Assembly (NCBI RefSeq): GCF_003172955.1 | Contig: NZ_QGKR01000193.1 | Span: forward strand, 1 to 54,232 | From: Micromonospora acroterricola | Lineage (GTDB): Bacteria; Actinomycetota; Actinomycetes; Mycobacteriales; Micromonosporaceae | DNA length: 54,232 bases | Direction: 5' to 3' | In this document: positions 8,339 to 18,374 of the stretch, piece by piece | How positions within the stretch are numbered: the stretch's first letter is position 1 | How the letters are laid out: the number at the start of each line of letters is the position of its first letter | Translations under genes and position numbers: made by a program | The notes under the pieces: generated by a model | The model's database searches: none | What the model was told of the DNA's origin: nothing | What the model saw: the letters and a program-made list of their open reading frames with translations, nothing else

Positions 8339-9664
8339 ATGCACACGTCCCGACGGAGACTGCTCTCCCTTCTGGCCGGGGTGGCCCTCGCCGCCGGCCC
8401 GACCGTCGCCGCCGTTCCGGGCGCCGCCGGGGCCGCCGCACCGCCCCACCGCCCGGTGATCTTCGTGCACGGCAGCGCCGGGTCGGCGGCGCAGTTCCAG
8501 TCCCAGGCCAAGCGCCTGGCCAGCAACGGGTACCCGATGGACATCATCGAGGCACACGAGTACGACTCGCCGAACGTCGCCACGATCCTGCCCCAGGTGT
8601 ACGCCGGGCTGGACGCGCGGATCTCGCGGCTGCTGGCCGAGACCGGCGCGGACAGGGTGGACCTGCTCGCGCACTCGCTGGGCACCTTCGTCACGCAGGG
8701 CTACCTCAACAGCTCACCGGCCCGTGCCGCGCGCGCGGCGCACTACGTCAATCTGGACGGACGTACCGCCGGATCACCGCCGGGCGGCGTGCCCACCCTG
8801 GCGATCTGGGGCGAGGGCGACCCGGCCCGTGCCGTCGTGGGCGCGACCAACGTGTACTTCCCCCAGCAGTCGCACACCCAGACCGTGTCGTCGCGGGAGT
8901 CGTTCGGCGAGATCTTCCGGTTCCTCCAGGGCCGCGCGCCCCGCACGACGACCATCGTGCCGCAACTCTTCGGCACCGCCCGGGTCTCCGGCCGCGCGGT
9001 GCTCTTCCCGAGCAACGTCGGGGTTGGCGACGCGACGCTGGAGGTCTATCCGGTCAGCTCCCTGACGGGCGGCCGGCTGTCGAGCAGGCCCGCACACCGG
9101 GTGCCACTCGGCGACGACGGCTCCTTCGGACCGTTCCCGGTGCTCGCCACCGCCCGGTACGAGTTCGCGATCGTGCGCGCCGGCGCCGCGACGCACCACT
9201 TCTACTTCCAGCCGTTCCTGCGGTCCGACTCGTTCGTACGCCTGGCGACCAGTCGGCCCGGCGAGGGCCTCGGCGCGCTGGTCGACACCAGCGACCGGCA
9301 CACCGCGCTGACGATCCAACGCCAGAAGGAGTGGTGGGGCGACCAGGGTGACGCGGGCGACAACCTCTGGATCAACGGCCGGGACGTCCTGAACGCGGCG
9401 AACACGCCGCGCGTCAAGCGGACGATCGCCGTCTTCGCCTTCGACGACGGCAGCGACGGCGTCACCGACCTGACCGCTCCGCTGCCGGAGTTCTTCAGCC
9501 AGACCTTCATCACCGGCATGGACGTGTTCATTCCGGCGGCGCCGGCACACCTCGGCCTCGTGCGGATCGCGGTGGGCCAACGCGGCGGTGGGTACGACGT
9601 GATCAACGTCCCGAACTGGAGGTCCAGCGAGCATCGCGTGACGGTGAGCGTCGACGACTTCTGA
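8339..9664 (+). CDS. Secreted triacylglycerol lipase-like alpha/beta hydrolase
   Basis: A 441-residue exported protein. The N-terminus MHTSRRRLLSLLAGVALAAG is a signal peptide with a Tat-like RR, cleaved near the AGAAA stretch around residue 34. The oxyanion segment is VIFVHGSAGS and the nucleophile elbow is AHSLGT (Ser about 116). The long C-terminal beta-rich part resembles the lipid-binding C-domain of Archaeoglobus fulgidus-type lipases. GGAGG precedes the ATG. It acts outside the cell on ester lipids; the chain-length preference cannot be read. No operon partner: the next gene is convergent. Confidence 0.82.
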   Translation: MHTSRRRLLSLLAGVALAAGPTVAAVPGAAGAAAPPHRPVIFVHGSAGSAAQFQSQAKRLASNGYPMDIIEAHEYDSPNVATILPQVYAGLDARISRLLAETGADRVDLLAHSLGTFVTQGYLNSSPARAARAAHYVNLDGRTAGSPPGGVPTLAIWGEGDPARAVVGATNVYFPQQSHTQTVSSRESFGEIFRFLQGRAPRTTTIVPQLFGTARVSGRAVLFPSNVGVGDATLEVYPVSSLTGGRLSSRPAHRVPLGDDGSFGPFPVLATARYEFAIVRAGAATHHFYFQPFLRSDSFVRLATSRPGEGLGALVDTSDRHTALTIQRQKEWWGDQGDAGDNLWINGRDVLNAANTPRVKRTIAVFAFDDGSDGVTDLTAPLPEFFSQTFITGMDVFIPAAPAHLGLVRIAVGQRGGGYDVINVPNWRSSEHRVTVSVDDF

Positions 9665-9850
9665 TCCGGCGGCAGCCCCAGGCGGGGGGCCCGCGTCGAC
9701 TGCCCGGATGCGTCGAGCGGGTCACCCTCGGCTGGTACGCCGACACCCGCCGCTCGAAGAAGTCACACCCCACATGTCGGTGTCGAGCGTGTCCACACCG
9801 GGGTCGGGACGCCGGTCACCCGTGGGCCGGAGCGGACGGCCCGGACGCGG

Positions 9851-10681
9851 TCACGGCAGGGCGTAGACGGCTCGTGCGGTGTCACTGAGCACGGCCGCCC
9901 GCTCGCTCTCGGTGCAGCCAACGAGCAGCTCGTCGGTGAGCGCGAGGACGTCGGCGTACCGGCCGGTGAGTTCACAGACCGGCCAGTCCGAGCCGAACAG
10001 CACCCGGTCGGCGCCGAACGCGGACAGCACGTGCTCGGCGTACGGCCGGATGCGCGTGGCGTCCCAGTCGCCGGCCGCCTCGGTGACCAGCCCGGACAAC
10101 TTGCACACGACCCCCGGGCACCGCGCCATGGCGGTGACCCAGGACGCCCACGGCTCCCACTCCCCCGCCGCGATGCCCGGCTTGCCCGCGTGGTCGACGA
10201 CGAACCGGACGCCGTCCACCCGCTGGGCGGTGGCCAGGGCGGCGGGCCGCTGGGGGGCGCGCACGAGGATGTCGTACGCCAGCCCGCCCGCCCCGACCGC
10301 GGCGATCCCCCGGGTCACGTCGGGCCGCCGCAGCCATGCCGGGTCCGGCTCGTCCTGCGCCTGGTGGCGTACGCCGACGAGCGGGCCGTCGGAGCGCAGC
10401 CGGTCGATCTCGTCGGCGATGTCGGGACGGGTCAGGTCGAGCCAGCCGACGACCCCGGCGACGAGGCCCCCGCTCGCCCGCGCGGTCGCCAGGAACTCCT
10501 CGGTCTCGGCGGCCGACGGCACGGTCTGCACCAGAACCGTCGCGGCGATCCGGCCACCGGAGGCGGCGCGCAGGTCGGCCACCGTGTAGGGGCGGCGGAT
10601 CGGTGTGAGGGCGTCGTCCGACAGCCACGGGTACGCGCGCACCGCGGGATCCCACAGGTGGTGGTGACCGTCGACGATCAT
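9851..10681 (-). CDS. Amidohydrolase, probable L-fucono-1,5-lactonase
   Basis: A 276-residue COG3618-type amidohydrolase. The metal-binding start is DGHHHLWD (residues 4-11), with FVVDHAGKP in mid-protein and FGSDWPV near the end carrying the catalytic Asp. This family includes L-fuconolactonase and 2-pyrone-4,6-dicarboxylate lactonase. It is the last gene of the fucose operon, and its ATG overlaps the stop of the upstream aldo/keto reductase by four bases (ATGA), so the two are translationally coupled. Proposed step: L-fucono-lactone to L-fuconate. Family is firm; the substrate comes from the operon. Confidence 0.85.
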   Translation of the reverse strand: MIVDGHHHLWDPAVRAYPWLSDDALTPIRRPYTVADLRAASGGRIAATVLVQTVPSAAETEEFLATARASGGLVAGVVGWLDLTRPDIADEIDRLRSDGPLVGVRHQAQDEPDPAWLRRPDVTRGIAAVGAGGLAYDILVRAPQRPAALATAQRVDGVRFVVDHAGKPGIAAGEWEPWASWVTAMARCPGVVCKLSGLVTEAAGDWDATRIRPYAEHVLSAFGADRVLFGSDWPVCELTGRYADVLALTDELLVGCTESERAAVLSDTARAVYALP

Positions 10682-11643
10682 GCCGGCACCAGCCCCGCCG
10701 CGGCGAGGTCCCGCCAGAGCGCGTTGGGCACCGGCGCGCCGGCGAGGTCCACGTTGCGGGTGACCTGCGCGGCGGTCTGCGCGCCGACCACCAGGGACGC
10801 GACGGCCGGATGCCGCGCGGTGAACGCCAGAGCCGCCTGCGGCAGCGTGACGCCGTGCGACCGGCACACCTCGGCGAGCCGGGAGGCCCGGTCGCGCACG
10901 GCGTCCGGGATCGGCCGGTAGTCGTACAAACGACCCGGGTCGTCGGTGGCGAGCGTCCCGCCGTTGAACACACCGGCCGCGAGCACGGACACCCCGCGTT
11001 CCCGGCAGCGCGGCAGCAGCGTGTGCGCCGCCGACTGGTCGAGCAGCGTGTACCGCCCGGCCACCAGCACGGTGTCGACGTCGGTCTCCGTGACGAACCG
11101 TTCCAGCATCTGCCACTGGTTCATACCGACGCCGATCGCGCCCACGACACCCTGGTCGCGCAGCTCGTGCAGCGCCGGGTACGCCTCCTCGACGGCCGGC
11201 CGCCAGTGCTCGTCGGGATCGTGGATGAGCACGAGGTCGACCCGGTCCAGGCCCAGGCGGTCGAGGCTGGACTCCAGCGACCGCCGTACGCCGTCGGCGC
11301 TGAAGTCCCACCGTCGCGTGTGGTCGGCGGGCACGTCGAACCCGGCCTTGTCGGTCCGGTGCGCGGTCTCCGGCGTGGGTATGAGGAGCCGACCCACCTT
11401 CGTGGAGACGGTGAAATCGTCGCGGGGGCGCTCTGCCAGCGCGGCGCCGAGCCGCCGCTCGGACAGCCCCAGCCCGTAGTGCGGGGCGGTGTCGAAGTAG
11501 CGGATCCCGGCCTGCCAGGCGGCGTCGACCGCGCGGCGGGCTGTCTCGTCGTCCACGGCCTGGTAGAGGTTGCCGATCGCGGCCGCGCCGAAGCCGAGCT
11601 CCGTCACCCGCACGGGCGACCGGCCGAGTCGCTGGGTCCGCAT
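10678..11643 (-). CDS. Aldo/keto reductase, probable L-fucose (D-threo-aldose) 1-dehydrogenase
   Basis: A 321-residue aldo/keto reductase. The tetrad residues are visible: Asp and Tyr in YFDTAPHYG, Lys in STKVGR, His in LIHDPD. The N-terminus LGRSPVRVTELGFGAAAIGNLY and the GLSERRLG segment match D-threo-aldose 1-dehydrogenase/L-fucose dehydrogenases. Proposed step: oxidation of L-fucose (or D-arabinose/L-galactose) to the lactone with NAD(P)+. It sits six bases after the permease gene and overlaps the lactonase gene. Substrate assignment rests on family plus operon context. Confidence 0.87.
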   Translation of the reverse strand: MRTQRLGRSPVRVTELGFGAAAIGNLYQAVDDETARRAVDAAWQAGIRYFDTAPHYGLGLSERRLGAALAERPRDDFTVSTKVGRLLIPTPETAHRTDKAGFDVPADHTRRWDFSADGVRRSLESSLDRLGLDRVDLVLIHDPDEHWRPAVEEAYPALHELRDQGVVGAIGVGMNQWQMLERFVTETDVDTVLVAGRYTLLDQSAAHTLLPRCRERGVSVLAAGVFNGGTLATDDPGRLYDYRPIPDAVRDRASRLAEVCRSHGVTLPQAALAFTARHPAVASLVVGAQTAAQVTRNVDLAGAPVPNALWRDLAAAGLVPA

Positions 11644-11649
11644 GCCGCC

Positions 11650-12708
11650 TCAGTCCTGCGCCTTGCCGCTGGTCAGACGGGCGAGGACCAGCGCGACCAG
11701 GATGACGAGGCCGTTGACGGCCTGGATCTGGTCGGGTTTGACCTGGGCCAGGGTGAGTACGTTCTGGATCAGGCCGAGCAGCACGACACCCGTGAGGGCG
11801 CCGACCAGGGAACCCTTTCCGCCGTCGAGGCTGATGCCACCGATCACCGCCGCGGCGAACACCGTGAAGATCATTCCGTTGCCCTGGTTGGCGGCCACCG
11901 AGCCGAGCCGGGCCGACAGCATCAGCCCGGCCAGGGCGGCGAGCGCGCCGGCCACGATGAACGTCACCCAGATGACCCGCTCCACCCGGATGCCGGCGGC
12001 CCGCGCCGCGTCGGCGTTGCCGCCAACGGCGTAGATCGAGCGCCCGAACCGCGTGTAGCCGAGCACGACGACGCCCACGGCGAACGCCACGACCACGATC
12101 CAGATCGACAGCGGGACGGTGAGGATGCGCAGGCTGCCCAGGTTGTCGATGGTGGGGATCCGGTTGGCCAGGTTGGAGATGGTGGCGCCACCGACGATCG
12201 CCAGTTGCAGCCCGCGCAACGCGATGAGCATCGCCAGCGTCACGATGAACGCGGAGAGCTTGAACCGCACGACCAGCAGCCCGTTGAAGACCCCGATCAG
12301 GGCGCCGAACGCCAGCGCCACCGGCAGGACCGTCCAGGTGGGCCACGGCGCCCCGAGCATCGAGGTCTGGCCGACCACGAGGAAGACCGCCACCGCGGGA
12401 GCGATGCCGACGACCGACTCCAGCGACAGGTCGAACTTCCCGACGATCAGCACCAGCGCCTCCGCCAGCACCACCAGCGCCAGCTCGGTCTGGTACTTCA
12501 GCACCGTGTCGACCAGGTAGGACTTGGTGAGGAAGACGTCCGGCTTGAGCGTGTAGCCGTAGATCAGCAGCGCGATGATCGGTGGGACCAGGGCGAGGTC
12601 GCGCAGCCGGGCCAGCCGCAGGCGTTTGCTCGGGCGGCCGGTGGGTCGCGGCGGTCGCTGCGGCGCCTCCGGGGCGCCGACGGCCAGCGTCTCAGACATG
12701 CTTCTCAC
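11650..12708 (-). CDS. Sugar ABC transporter permease (RbsC-type)
   Basis: A 352-residue inner-membrane permease of the ribose/monosaccharide branch (BPD_transp_2), with about eight to ten hydrophobic segments and the family motif GKGSLVGALTGVVLLGLI near the end. An alanine- and proline-rich cytoplasmic N-terminus precedes TM1. The GTG start has AAGGGA five bases upstream; an ATG three codons later is an alternative. It overlaps the ATP-binding gene by 17 bases. With the ATPase and lipoprotein it should form the importer that feeds the fucose pathway. Confidence 0.92.
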   Translation of the reverse strand: MRSMSETLAVGAPEAPQRPPRPTGRPSKRLRLARLRDLALVPPIIALLIYGYTLKPDVFLTKSYLVDTVLKYQTELALVVLAEALVLIVGKFDLSLESVVGIAPAVAVFLVVGQTSMLGAPWPTWTVLPVALAFGALIGVFNGLLVVRFKLSAFIVTLAMLIALRGLQLAIVGGATISNLANRIPTIDNLGSLRILTVPLSIWIVVVAFAVGVVVLGYTRFGRSIYAVGGNADAARAAGIRVERVIWVTFIVAGALAALAGLMLSARLGSVAANQGNGMIFTVFAAAVIGGISLDGGKGSLVGALTGVVLLGLIQNVLTLAQVKPDQIQAVNGLVILVALVLARLTSGKAQD

Positions 12709-14209
12709 CGATCCCTTCGATCTCTGCCACGAGCGTGGCCTCGTCCCAGCCGCGACCGTGCTCGGCGACGACCCGGCCGGCCACCATCACCACCACGCGG
12801 TCACACACCCGCAGGTCGTCCAGCTCGTCGGAGACCAGCAGGGCGCCGCGGCCCGCCCGGGTCTCCGCGTCCACCACGCCGAGCAGCGACTCCTTCGACC
12901 GCACGTCCACCCCCACGGTGGGGTGCACCAACACCAGGACCCGGGGATCGCGGGCCAGCGCCCGGGCCATCACGACCTTCTGCGCGTTGCCGCCGGACAG
13001 CTCCCCGACCGGCTGGTGCGGGCCGGCGGCGTGCACGTCGAGGTCGGCGATCGCCCGGCGGCCCTGGGCGTCGCGCCGCTTCGGCAGCACCACGCCGGCC
13101 GGGCCGAGCCGGTCGGCGACGGTCATCGTGGCGTTCTCCGCCACCGAGAGCCCGGGAACGAACCCGTCGGCGTTCCGGTCCGCCGGCAGGTACCCGATAC
13201 CGGCGCGCAGGGCGGCCGGGACGCTGGCCGGCCGCACCGTGACGCCCGCGACCCGCACCCGGCCGGTACGCGGACGCAGCCCCACCACGGCCTCGGCGAG
13301 CTGCCGCTTGCCACTCGCGGCGGAGCCGGCCACACCGACGATCTCGCCCTGCCGGATGGTCAGGTCGATCGGCTCGGTGAGGTCGGGCACGCCCACCGCG
13401 TCGAGGGTGAGCGCCGGCTCGGCCTCGTCCGGCACCGGCGGTCGGTCCTTTCCGACCTGCACCAGCCCGTGCGCGTCGCCGATCATCGCCTCGACGAGCC
13501 TGGCGTGGTCCAGCTCCGCGACCGGCGCCGTCACGATGTGCCGGGCGTCGCGGAACACCGTCACCCGCTGGCAGATCTCGTAGATCTCCGGAAGGTGGTG
13601 GGAGATGAACAGGAAGGTGACGCCCTGCTGCTGGAGGCCGGTGAGGCGGTCGAAGAGCCGCGCGATGGCCCGCGCCTCGAGCTGCGCGGTGGGCTCGTCG
13701 AGGATGACGAACCGGGCGCCGTGCGACAGCGCGCCCGCGATCTCCACGAGCTGACGCTGCTCGACGGTCAGCTCCTTCGCCGGCGTGTCCGCGTCCACCG
13801 GCACCGACCACGACTCCAGCAGGTCGTTCGCCGCCCGCCTCAGCCGGGACCGGGACAGCAGGCCGAACCGGCCGCGCGGCTGCCGGTCGAGGAAGAGGTT
13901 CTCCGCGACCGACAGCTCGCCGACCACCGACGGCTTCTGGTAGACGCAGGCCACCTGCTGGCGCCAGGCGACGCGGTCGCCCAGCGGCGGCGCCGGTCGC
14001 CCCGCGAAGCGCACCTGGCCGGCGTCCGGCTTGAGCAGACCGGTCAGGACACCGACCAGCGTGGACTTGCCGGCGCCATTGCGGCCGACGAGCGCGTGCG
14101 TCTCACCGGGCAGCACGGTCAGCGTTCCGTCGGCGAGCGCCACGGTCGGGCCGAACCGCTTGGCGACCCCCACCGCCTCGACTACGGGTTTGGACTCGTC
14201 GTCGACCAT
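12692..14209 (-). CDS. Sugar ABC transporter ATP-binding protein (RbsA/MglA-type, duplicated)
   Basis: A 505-residue protein with two ABC cassettes, as in RbsA/MglA. Cassette 1 has Walker A GRNGAGKST (about 41-49) and Walker B VILDEPTA. Cassette 2 has a degenerate Walker A (GSAASGKRQ), the intact signature LSGGNAQKV and a Walker B ending VHPT instead of DEPT. That asymmetry, one consensus and one degenerate site, is usual in this family, although the Glu-to-His change is a further departure. It follows the binding-protein gene by 80 bases. Confidence 0.92.
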   Translation of the reverse strand: MVDDESKPVVEAVGVAKRFGPTVALADGTLTVLPGETHALVGRNGAGKSTLVGVLTGLLKPDAGQVRFAGRPAPPLGDRVAWRQQVACVYQKPSVVGELSVAENLFLDRQPRGRFGLLSRSRLRRAANDLLESWSVPVDADTPAKELTVEQRQLVEIAGALSHGARFVILDEPTAQLEARAIARLFDRLTGLQQQGVTFLFISHHLPEIYEICQRVTVFRDARHIVTAPVAELDHARLVEAMIGDAHGLVQVGKDRPPVPDEAEPALTLDAVGVPDLTEPIDLTIRQGEIVGVAGSAASGKRQLAEAVVGLRPRTGRVRVAGVTVRPASVPAALRAGIGYLPADRNADGFVPGLSVAENATMTVADRLGPAGVVLPKRRDAQGRRAIADLDVHAAGPHQPVGELSGGNAQKVVMARALARDPRVLVLVHPTVGVDVRSKESLLGVVDAETRAGRGALLVSDELDDLRVCDRVVVMVAGRVVAEHGRGWDEATLVAEIEGIGEKHV

Positions 14210-14289
14210 CACACCGTCCCTCCGGATCCCGGCGTCGGGCCGTGCGGCGCCGGCCGCCCCGCAGGATGCCCGGCGCCGCGCGGTCCGCG

Positions 14290-15336
14290 CTACTTCTTGT
14301 TGCCCCAGAGGGCGGGGTCGTCGACGTTGTCCTTGGTGATCAGGGGCGCCGGGAGCTGGTCCTCGTAGCCGTTGGGCAGCTTGATGACGCTGCTGCCGTG
14401 GTCGGTCGGGCCCTCCTTCGGCGTCACGCCCTCCATCGCCTGCCTGGCCCAGTACAGGCCGTACTGCGCGTAGGCGTCCGCCGGCTGGGAGACGGTGGCG
14501 TCGATCTCGCCCTTGCGGATTGCGTCGAGCTCCTGCGGGATGCCGTCGTTGGAGACGATGAAGATGTGCCGCGGGTCCGTCGGCGGGACGAGCAGCTTGC
14601 GCTGCTTGAGCACCTGCAGGGTCGGGTCGAGGAACACCCCGCCGGCCTGCATGTACACACCCTTGATGTCCGGGTCGGTCGACAGCCGGGTCTCCAGGGC
14701 GGCCTGCGCCTTGCTGCCCTCCCACTCGGTCGGCTCCTCGAACACGGTGATGCCCGGGAACTTGGTGGTCATGCACTCCTTGAACGCCTCGGACCGGTCC
14801 CGGCCGTTGATGGACGACAGCGCGCCCTGGAACTCGATCACCTTGCCCCTGCCACCGAGCTTCTCCCCGAGGAACTCGCAGGCCTTCGTGCCGTACGCCC
14901 GGTTGTCGGCGCGGACGACCATGTAGACGCTGCCGTTGTCCGGCCGGGTGTCCACGCTGACCACCGGAATCTTCTTCTGTGCCAGCTCGTCGAGCTTCGG
15001 GCCGATCGCGCCGGTGTCCTGCGGGGCGATCACGAGCGCCTTCGCGCCCTGGGTGACCAGGCTGTCGACGTTGCTGATCACCTTCTGGATGTCGTTCTGC
15101 GAGTTGGTCTGCGCGGTGAGTTCGACACCGACCTCCCCGGCCTTCGGGGTGATGTAGCTGGCGTACGCGTTCCAGAAGTCGGAGTCGGCGCGCGGCAGGT
15201 CGACACCGACGGACCCGGTGCCTCCTCCGCCGGCGGCGGGTTCGGCGGAGTCCTTGCTGCACGCCGCCGCGGACGCGACCAGCGCCACGGCCATGGACAG
15301 CCCGAGCACCCCTCGGGCGGTCACACCGATCGTCAT
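14290..15336 (-). CDS. Sugar-binding lipoprotein of the ABC importer
   Basis: A 348-residue type-I periplasmic-binding-fold protein (Peripla_BP_4, ribose/galactose branch). A lipoprotein signal peptide ends at LVASAAACS (lipobox Cys about residue 26), followed by a Gly/Ser linker. The body contains KALVIAPQDTGAIGPKLDEL and IPVVSVDT, typical of sugar-binding proteins. It is anchored outside the membrane and delivers sugar to the adjacent permease. GAGGAAA lies upstream of the ATG, which overlaps the stop of the SDR gene (ATGA). Ligand inferred as L-fucose or a close aldose from the operon enzymes. Confidence 0.9.
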   Translation of the reverse strand: MTIGVTARGVLGLSMAVALVASAAACSKDSAEPAAGGGGTGSVGVDLPRADSDFWNAYASYITPKAGEVGVELTAQTNSQNDIQKVISNVDSLVTQGAKALVIAPQDTGAIGPKLDELAQKKIPVVSVDTRPDNGSVYMVVRADNRAYGTKACEFLGEKLGGRGKVIEFQGALSSINGRDRSEAFKECMTTKFPGITVFEEPTEWEGSKAQAALETRLSTDPDIKGVYMQAGGVFLDPTLQVLKQRKLLVPPTDPRHIFIVSNDGIPQELDAIRKGEIDATVSQPADAYAQYGLYWARQAMEGVTPKEGPTDHGSSVIKLPNGYEDQLPAPLITKDNVDDPALWGNKK

Positions 15337-16142
15337 GGCTTTCCTCGATTCACTGGCAGGGAAGGGTTTTCGCGGTCCGCGGCCGCCGTGGTGGCCGGCC
15401 GGAGGCGGAGCCCGTGCACGCCACCGTCGACGGCGAGCACGGTCCCGGTGGTGGACGCGGCCAGCGGGCTGGCCAGGTACGCGATCGCGGCGGCGACCTC
15501 GGCGGCGGAGACCAGCCGGCCGATCGGCTGACGTGCGCGCAGGGCGGCCAGTTCGGCGTCCGGGTCGTCGGCCGCGGCGAGCAGCCGGCGGACCCAGGGG
15601 GTGTCGGCCGTGCCGGGATTGACGCAGTTGACCCTGATCCCCTCGGCGATGTGGTCGGCGGCCATGGCGAGGGTCAGCGCCTGCACCGCACCCTTCGTCG
15701 CGCTGTAGAGCGCCCGGTTGGGCAGGCCGGCGGTCGCGGCGATCGAGCAGGTGTTGACCACGGCCGCGTGGGATGACGCCCGCAGGTGCGGCAGGGCCTC
15801 CCGGGTGACCCGGACGATGCCCACCACGTTGACGTCGAAGACCCGGTGCCACTCGTCGTCGGCGTTCGCCTCGACGGTGCCCTGCGCGCCGGTGCCGGCG
15901 TTGTTGACCAGCACGTCGATCCCACCGAGGCGCCGCGCGGCCTCGGCGACGGCCCGGGTCACCTGCTCCGCGTCGGTGACGTCGCAGACGATGCCGTGCA
16001 GCGGGGCCGGCACGCCGGACGGGTCCAGGTCGAGGCAGGCGACCGCGGCGCCCCGCTCGACGAGCAGCCGGGCGGTCGCGAGACCGATGCCGGAGCCGCC
16101 CCCGGTGACCACGGCGCGCAGGCCGGCGAACTCGGCGCTCAT
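15333..16142 (-). CDS. SDR-family dehydrogenase, probable 2-keto-3-deoxy-L-fuconate dehydrogenase
   Basis: A 269-residue classical short-chain dehydrogenase with the coenzyme motif [12 protein letters not shown], catalytic Ser in NTCSIAA and YSATK (YxxxK). The FucD-SDR-FAH gene order matches the non-phosphorylative fucose route, where this enzyme oxidises 2-keto-3-deoxy-L-fuconate to the 2,4-diketo acid. It overlaps both neighbours by four bases. An alternative role as the sugar 1-dehydrogenase is possible, but the AKR gene better fills that step. Confidence 0.85.
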   Translation of the reverse strand: MSAEFAGLRAVVTGGGSGIGLATARLLVERGAAVACLDLDPSGVPAPLHGIVCDVTDAEQVTRAVAEAARRLGGIDVLVNNAGTGAQGTVEANADDEWHRVFDVNVVGIVRVTREALPHLRASSHAAVVNTCSIAATAGLPNRALYSATKGAVQALTLAMAADHIAEGIRVNCVNPGTADTPWVRRLLAAADDPDAELAALRARQPIGRLVSAAEVAAAIAYLASPLAASTTGTVLAVDGGVHGLRLRPATTAAADRENPSLPVNRGKP

Positions 16143-17452
16143 GCCGCCTCTCCTTCCATCCACACGGGGCCGTGCGGGTAGGCGTAGTCGATCAGCGTCT
16201 GCGGCCGGAGGTCGGAGCTGAACCCGGGCGCGGTCGGGGCCAGGTAGTTGCCGTTGCGGATGACGACCGGGTGGACGAAGTGCTCGTGCAGGTGATCGAC
16301 GAACTCGATCACCCGGTTGTCCATGGAGCCGGACACCGCCAGGAAGTCGAACATCGACAGGTGCTGCACCAGCTCGCAGAGGCCGACCCCGCCGGCGTGC
16401 GGGCACACCGGCACCCCGAACTTCGCCGCCAGCAGCAGGATCGCCACGTTCTCGTTGACGCCCGCCACCCGCGCGGCGTCCAGTTGCAGGTAGGAGATCG
16501 CGTCGGTCTGGAGGAGCTGCTTGAAGACCACCCGGTTCTGCACGTGCTCCCCGGTGGCGACCTTCACCGGGGAGATCGCCCGGGCGATGGTGGCGTGGCC
16601 GAGCACGTCGTCGGGGCTGGTCGGCTCCTCGACCCACCACGGGTCGAAGCGGGACAGCTCCCGCACCCAGGTGATGGCCTGACCGACGTCCCACCGCTGG
16701 TTGGCGTCGACGGCGATGCGGATGTCCGGGCCGACGGCCGCCCGGGCGATGCCCATCCGCCGTACGTCGTCGGCGAGGTTGGCCCCGACCTTCAGCTTGA
16801 GCTGGGTGAAGCCGTCCGCGACGGCCTCCTTGCAGAGACGCGCGAGCTTGGCGTCGTCGTACCCCAGCCAGCCCGGCGTGGTGGTGTAGCCCGGGTAGCC
16901 GCGCTCGAGCAGGTACGCCTCCCGCTCGGCCCGGCCCGGTTCCGCCCGGCGGAGGATCTCCAGCGCCTCGGCGGGGGTGAGCGCGTCGGACAGGTACCGG
17001 AAGTCGACCAGGTCGACCAGCTCTTCCGGGGTGGAGTCGGCGAGCAGCTTCCACAGTGGCTTGCCCGCCCGCTTGGCGCGCAGGTCCCACAGCGCGTTGA
17101 CCACCGCGGAGATCGCCATGTGCATGACGCCCTTCTCCGGGCCGAGCCAGCGCAGCTGCGAGTCGTGCACCATCTCCCGCCACACGCCGCCGAGGTCGCT
17201 CAGCGTGCCGTCGAGCGGGCGCCCCACGACGTACGACTCCAGCGCGCGGATCGCCGTGGTCTGGATGTCGTTGCCGCGACCGATCGTGAAGGCGAACCCG
17301 TGGCCCTCGTGGCCGTCCGGGTGATCCGTGTCGATGACGACGTACGCCGCCGAGTAGTCCGGATCCGGGTTCATGGCGTCGGAGCCGTCGAGCTCCCGGG
17401 AGGTGGGGAACCGGATGTCGTACGTCCGCAGGCCGGTGATCCGCGCGGTCAT
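16139..17452 (-). CDS. L-fuconate dehydratase (enolase superfamily)
   Basis: A 437-residue mandelate-racemase-like enolase-superfamily enzyme. It starts [21 protein letters not shown], the hallmark N-terminus of L-fuconate dehydratases (FucD/ENOSF1). The barrel shows LKLKVG (catalytic Lys region), the metal ligands [19 protein letters not shown] and VATGEH, and the catalytic His in [12 protein letters not shown]. It dehydrates L-fuconate to 2-keto-3-deoxy-L-fuconate. Full family length. It is the strongest substrate marker in this operon. Confidence 0.92.
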   Translation of the reverse strand: MTARITGLRTYDIRFPTSRELDGSDAMNPDPDYSAAYVVIDTDHPDGHEGHGFAFTIGRGNDIQTTAIRALESYVVGRPLDGTLSDLGGVWREMVHDSQLRWLGPEKGVMHMAISAVVNALWDLRAKRAGKPLWKLLADSTPEELVDLVDFRYLSDALTPAEALEILRRAEPGRAEREAYLLERGYPGYTTTPGWLGYDDAKLARLCKEAVADGFTQLKLKVGANLADDVRRMGIARAAVGPDIRIAVDANQRWDVGQAITWVRELSRFDPWWVEEPTSPDDVLGHATIARAISPVKVATGEHVQNRVVFKQLLQTDAISYLQLDAARVAGVNENVAILLLAAKFGVPVCPHAGGVGLCELVQHLSMFDFLAVSGSMDNRVIEFVDHLHEHFVHPVVIRNGNYLAPTAPGFSSDLRPQTLIDYAYPHGPVWMEGEAA

Positions 17453-18306
17453 GCCGCCGCCCCCACCGTCTGGCGCTGCGCGCCGAGGCCGTCGATCTCG
17501 ACCTCGATCAGGTCACCGGCACGCAGGTAGGGCTTCGGTTCCGGCTGCCCGAGCGCCACGCCGGCCGGTGTGCCCGTGTTGATGACGTCCCCCGGTTCGA
17601 GCACCATGAACTGGCTCACGTAACGGACCAGCTCGGCGACACCGAAGATCATGTTCTGGGTGGTGCCGTTCTGCCGGGCGGTGCCGTTGACGGCCAGGCG
17701 CAGGTTCAGCCGCTGCGGGTCGGGCACCTCGTCGGCCGTGACCAGCCACGGCCCGAGCGGGTTGAAGGTCTCGCAGGACTTGCCCTTGTCCCACTGGCCG
17801 CCGCGTTCGAGTTGGAACTCGCGCTCCGACAGGTCGTTGGAGATGGTGTAGCCCGCGACGCAGGCCAGGGCTGCGGCATCGCTCTCCACGTAGCGCGCGG
17901 TGCGGCCGATGACGACCGCGAGCTCGACCTCCCAGTCGGTTTTGACGCTGCCCCGCGGGATCAGGACCTGGTCGTTGGGGCCGACCATGGTGTTCGGCGC
18001 CTTCATGAACAGGATCGGCTCCGCTGGCGGCTCCGCGCCGGTCTCCGCGGCGTGGTCGGAGTAGTTCAACCCGACGCACACGATCTTGCCGGGGCGGGCG
18101 ATCGGCGGGCCGACCCGGGGCGCGGGGTCGGCCACCAGGGGCAGGTCGCCACCCGTGACCGCGGCGCGCACCGCCTCGATGCCGTTACCGGAGAGGAAGT
18201 CCCCGTCGATCTCGACCACCAGGTCGGAGAGGTCCACGAGCCGGCCCTGCGCGTCCAGCGCCGCCGGGCGTTCCTGGCCGGTCGCCCCCACTCGAAGCAG
18301 CTTCAC
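17449..18306 (-). CDS. FAH-family hydrolase, probable 2,4-diketo-3-deoxy-L-fuconate hydrolase
   Basis: A 285-residue fumarylacetoacetate-hydrolase-family protein with the core [24 protein letters not shown], the metal-binding [10 protein letters not shown], and [12 protein letters not shown]. In bacterial fucose pathways this homologue cleaves 2,4-diketo-3-deoxy-L-fuconate to pyruvate and L-lactate. The GTG at 18306 is chosen because GGAGG lies seven bases upstream. It is the first gene of the operon, immediately behind the promoter and operator. Family is firm; substrate from context. Confidence 0.87.
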   Translation of the reverse strand: MKLLRVGATGQERPAALDAQGRLVDLSDLVVEIDGDFLSGNGIEAVRAAVTGGDLPLVADPAPRVGPPIARPGKIVCVGLNYSDHAAETGAEPPAEPILFMKAPNTMVGPNDQVLIPRGSVKTDWEVELAVVIGRTARYVESDAAALACVAGYTISNDLSEREFQLERGGQWDKGKSCETFNPLGPWLVTADEVPDPQRLNLRLAVNGTARQNGTTQNMIFGVAELVRYVSQFMVLEPGDVINTGTPAGVALGQPEPKPYLRAGDLIEVEIDGLGAQRQTVGAAA

Positions 18307-18323
18307 TCGACAACCTCCGGCCA

Positions 18324-18374
18324 AACATCGGATCTGTTGCCTGGTTGTATAGTGGAGTTACGCGCGTGTTGCAA
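18324..18374 (-). promoter_or_regulatory. Promoter and operator of the L-fucose operon
   Basis: On the minus strand, TTGCAA (18374-18369), a 17-base spacer and TATACA (18351-18346) form a near-consensus housekeeping promoter. Eight bases downstream is the dyad AACA...TGTT (18338-18324), containing ATCCGATGT, which would cover the transcription start. The same nine bases occur in front of the GntR-type regulator gene, so this is the likely repressor site. Confidence 0.65.

Noticed and set aside
9714..9756. Inverted GAGC/GCTC elements between the lipase and lactonase genes as a terminator
   Set aside because: The arms pair only with a bulge and a 22-base loop; too weak to call.
10810..13242. 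Plus-strand open frame of 810 codons opposite the fucose operon
   Set aside because: Spans three real minus-strand genes and is rich in His/Asp/Arg typical of antisense translation.
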